Translations under genes and position numbers: made by a program
DNA from: Auanema rhodensis
Lineage: Eukaryota > Nematoda > Chromadorea > Rhabditida > Rhabditidae
Assembly: GCA_964057225.1 (NCBI GenBank)
Contig: OZ059894.1
Location: 14,022,131 to 14,086,130, forward strand
Direction: 5' to 3'
Length of the DNA stretch: 64,000 bases
Shown here: one piece after another, positions 61,189 through 64,000 of the stretch
How the letters are laid out: each line of letters opens with the position of its first letter
Position numbering within the stretch: the first letter of the stretch is position 1
The notes under the pieces: model-generated
Database searches by the model: none
What the model was told of the DNA's origin: nothing
The model's input: the letters and a program-made list of their open reading frames with translations, nothing else

Positions 61189-63647
61189 AACGTTATTATA
61201 TAAGGTCGTCGAGGAATTGCTGGCAACTTTGGAGAGCCTGGTTTGCCTGGTCAGAATGGTATGCCTGGAGTGTCAGGAGTACAAGGTCCAAAAGGACGTA
61301 TTGTAAGATAAATACATTACATTTGAATATTTTTTAAATATTAATGAATTAAGGGTAATATGGGTGTAATGGGTCCGGTTGGTCCACCAGGGCTGGATGC
61401 TGAAAATGTATTATTCTTAAGAGGACCAAAGGGCGAAACTGGAGCACCAGGTGCTGTTGGTATTCCAGGACAACAAGGCTTAAACAATACTATTGTAAAC
61501 TCTTTTTTTCGGATGAAATATTTATTTTAATAAAATATATATTTTTAGCAAGGCCCCCCTGGTGTTCCAGGTAAAGATGGAGCTGATGGTAAGCCTGGAC
61601 AGCGAGGAAAACGGGGATTGTTCGGATATCAAGGAGCAAAGGGAATAACAGTCAGATTACATACACCAAGTGCATTAAGAATTAATTCATTTTCTTCAGA
61701 AATGTCCCTGTCCAGCAAAAACTGTGAACATTAAAGATGCTGAAACGCCAGAAGATGCGGATATGTTCCAAGTATTCCCTAGTGTTATGTAAAATACATA
61801 ATAAGATATATTTTATAATCATTATAAGAATTATAGATTCAAGGAAGAGCCAGTAGATATGATGCAAATAACTTCAACTGCTGATTTGGCAGTAGAACCT
61901 GTGAATAATGATCATAATTCAAGAGATCAAATGGCTTTTGATGGGGGTTTAGAACCCATGAATCCAACTTCAATGTATGGAAACATCGATCCTGAATTTT
62001 CAAAAAGCATTGATGCATTGAGAGAACGATTGATGGAGATTCGACGAAGTCCAGTAGATACTTTTGATGATAAGTAAATTATTTTATATAAATAATATAA
62101 ATATAATATTTTCTTTGATTAGACGTGTTAAACGAGATAAGAAAACTGATCCATTTGTTCTTATTGTTGGAAATGGACAATTAAGTGTTCAAGAGCCTCC
62201 GTAAGTTTAAATTTTATCTTTATTATATTTATTCCATACATTTTTAGTAAAGTTCCTTATAAACAATCAGGAAATATTGATCTAAAGAGTTTAAAGTCTA
62301 GTTCGCACAGTGATAACTCGTTTGAAAGCCCCGTTGAAAACCCAATTGAGGAAAGTACGAACATTCATCAAGGCGAGCTTCAAGCTGAGCCTCTGGTATC
62401 AAACGTTCCGGCTGTGTGGAAGAATAATACTCAGAACGAAAATTCAAACTCTCAAGACTGGAGACGATGGAAACTTAGACAAGAATATCTGAAACGCATC
62501 GGTGCTGCTGGCACTCCTTTAGAAACACCAGAAACAAATTCTTCTCCTCAGGCGGTTTATACTGAGGTCAAGCAAAATTCTGAACAAATAAAAAATGAAG
62601 AGTATGATGATGAACAAGAATACGATAACGAAGAAGATGATCATGAAGTGGATGTACCAATTATACCACATATAGCCTCAGGGCGAATGAGAGTATTATC
62701 ATTTTCTCCTGAAGAATTGATAAGTCGCTCAAAGATGATAGAAAAAATGAAAAAAGTTAATCAGCTTAAGTCAAGTACACAAAAGAAAGAGATTGAAGAA
62801 GATCCTGTTATAGTGCAGCCAACAACTACAATGGCTACTAAAACTACACACTCAGCTTTAAATTTAAAAAGAAAAGAAATAAAACTGAAAGGAAATCGTC
62901 ATTCGGCACAATCTATTTATAAACCAATCCAGCCAAATGTTGCAACATCATCAACAACAGTAACCACACCATCAATCACATCAACTACGGAACAACCAGC
63001 ATCGCGACAAGCCATAGAAATACCAGCATCATCAGCATCTCCAATCGCTACAACAACAATAACAACTACAAAACCAGCAAAAGGAGATAAATCTAAGAAA
63101 GCATGGAAATCAAATGGCAAAAAGGTAGTTAAGATAAAGCCGAATGAAAATTTGTTTAAAATAGAAGATGAAATTAGACAAAACAAACAAGAAGTAACTT
63201 TTATATTAAAATTATATTTATAATTAATATATTTAGGTTATTCGGGAATCAGAAAAAAAAGTATTATTACAAGATATTGCTAAAAATGTATGTTTTACTA
63301 AATAGAATATTAAGATATTTATTTATTCAATTTACTTTTGTTTTCTGAATTTTTTTTATTTAAACAAATTAATTTCAGGTTTTAAAACGGTTGGAACTAA
63401 ATGGAAACGGGGATGTTCCAAAAACAGTAGTTCTTGCTGGAGAAAAGAAACAGAAACAGAAGCAAAATCAAAATAAAAAAAGTGTAATACCAATGAAAGC
63501 TCAAAAATCTCTTTCAATTGGAAAATCAGTTCATCAGAACAATCTGGATAACTTAGAAAACGTTAGTATTTATATGAATGTTCTATAAGAAATCGAAAAT
63601 CATTATTTTTTCAGATGACACAATTTACCTTAGAACATCGTGAATAA
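58949..63647 (+). CDS. Cuticle-type collagen with very long non-collagenous C-terminus
   Basis: Probable cuticle collagen secreted by hypodermis. The start at 58949 gives an N-terminal hydrophobic helix ([19 protein letters not shown]), as in nematode cuticle collagens, then a basic region ([21 protein letters not shown]). Cys pairs flank the Gly-X-Y blocks: CLCIIHNTC, CSTC and KCPCPAK. Gly-X-Y blocks include [51 protein letters not shown] and [19 protein letters not shown]. After KCPCPAK the frame continues for over 500 residues. This part is first acidic and Ser-rich, with [13 protein letters not shown], then Thr/Pro-rich ([11 protein letters not shown]), then Lys-rich ([13 protein letters not shown]), and ends [10 protein letters not shown] at TAA 63647. 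Ordinary cuticle collagens are about 300 residues. Splices across the junction (for example 61790-61838) keep the frame, which supports one gene. Intron 59825-61204 contains the MSP gene on the other strand. Confidence 0.85.
59949..60474 (-). CDS. msp: Major sperm protein (MSP)
   Basis: MSP polymerises to drive the crawling of nematode sperm and also signals oocyte maturation. Three exons on the minus strand: 60379-60474, 60199-60280 and 59949-60151, totalling 381 nt and 126 residues, one fewer than the common 127. The sequence starts [20 protein letters not shown] and includes [38 protein letters not shown] and [11 protein letters not shown], ending [11 protein letters not shown]...IEYNL, all classic MSP. 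It is intact, with high-GC codons unlike its flanks, which suggests strong expression. Two introns interrupt it, whereas most C. elegans msp genes have none. It lies wholly inside a collagen intron, antisense. Confidence 0.97.
60529..60536 (-). promoter_or_regulatory. TATA box of the MSP gene
   Basis: TATAAATA on the minus strand, 55 bases upstream of the MSP start codon. A TGATAA (GATA-factor type) site lies between them at 60505-60510. MSP promoters in other nematodes use GATA-type elements, so this looks like a complete compact promoter. Confidence 0.7.
60640..61204. repeat. AT-rich low-complexity region in the collagen intron
   Basis: Almost pure A/T with many short palindromes (for example ACTATATATATAGT) and a (TA)n run at 61153-61186, between the MSP promoter and the next collagen exon. 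Confidence 0.85.
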
Positions 63648-63959
63648 GAAAAGTATGTTAATTAATTGATGTTTCTTAAATAATGCTAATTAGGAAGAGA
63701 ATCTTTACTCTTAACTTAAGAGTAAATCTAATAATTATATTAAAAATTTAATTATATGAATAAATTATGTTTATTATACAAGACAATTATTAAATTGTAC
63801 AGTGTTTGTCATCAAGCTCTCATCTTTTCATACATACAAACAAACATGAAGTAATTATAGAAGAAAAAAATTATGCAAGATTGATTAACACGCAGTAAAC
63901 GTAGTTTTCTTCTTCTTTGGATGAAGAAGATTTAAAAAATTATTTTATCATATGTATAA
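63648..63959. other. Convergent 3' region after the collagen gene
   Basis: AT-rich, with an AATAAA signal at 63759-63764. No coding sequence seen. Confidence 0.5.
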
Positions 63960-64000
63960 TTAGAAGCCAGCATCAGCCATTTGTTGAAACAAATCAGCAT
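63960..64000 (-). CDS. Possible C-terminus of an unidentified protein (partial)
   Basis: On the minus strand the final 41 bases read ADLFQQMADAGF followed by TAA. The composition is coding-like and less AT-rich than the flanking DNA. The rest of the gene lies beyond the window, so the family cannot be named. Confidence 0.35.
   Translation of the reverse strand, partial: ADLFQQMADAGF

Overview
The window reads as nuclear DNA of a nematode with a very AT-rich genome. Evidence: a major sperm protein (MSP) gene, a nematode-type cuticle collagen, a kettin-type Ig muscle gene, short introns (about 40-60 nt, GT-AG, usually ending in TTTCAG, TTTTAG or TATAG), and acceptor-like sites just upstream of several start codons, as expected where spliced-leader trans-splicing occurs. 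The species cannot be named from the sequence. There are no operon-like bacterial features, CRISPR arrays or recognisable transposons.

Layout from the left. 1-465: 3' end of a cathepsin B-like protease (+). 1982-4196: GT92/DUF23 glycosyltransferase (+). 4197-8673: long noncoding stretch with GA/CT microsatellites. 8674-10930: secreted M14 carboxypeptidase (+). 11820-14258: Cdt2/DTL-like WD40 protein (-), head-to-head with a divergent importin-alpha at 14512-16638 (+). 17568-19838: UDP-glycosyltransferase (+). 20410-22418: small secreted antistasin/Kunitz-type Cys-rich protein (-). 22419-25503: noncoding. 25504-29124: USP8-like deubiquitinase (-), head-to-head with a SREK1IP1-like zinc-knuckle protein at 29558-30412 (+), which converges on a KXD1-like BORC subunit at 30522-31035 (-).

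About 37% of the window (33606-57355, +) is one kettin (ketn-1) gene. I count about 34 Ig domains, a coiled-coil/Gln-rich insert after Ig3, a Lys/Pro/Glu-rich linker after Ig30, and four C-terminal Ig domains. A tRNA-Arg(UCU) gene lies antisense inside one of its introns. From 58949 to 63647 (+) runs a cuticle-collagen-like gene with an unusual non-collagenous C-terminal extension of over 500 residues. A complete MSP gene (59949-60474, -) is nested antisense in its largest intron. The last 41 bases look like the 3' end of another minus-strand gene.

The genes do not form one pathway. They are a mix of muscle structure (kettin), cuticle (collagen), sperm (MSP), digestion or secretion (cathepsin, carboxypeptidase, Kunitz), conjugation (UGT) and housekeeping (USP8, importin, Cdt2, SREK1IP1, KXD1). 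I found no convincing wholly new system. The most interesting points are nested genes, candidate alternative kettin exons, tiny stop-free introns, the collagen hybrid, and the Cdt2 tail. Gene models were assembled by eye from translation and splice consensus; individual exon edges are less certain than family assignments.
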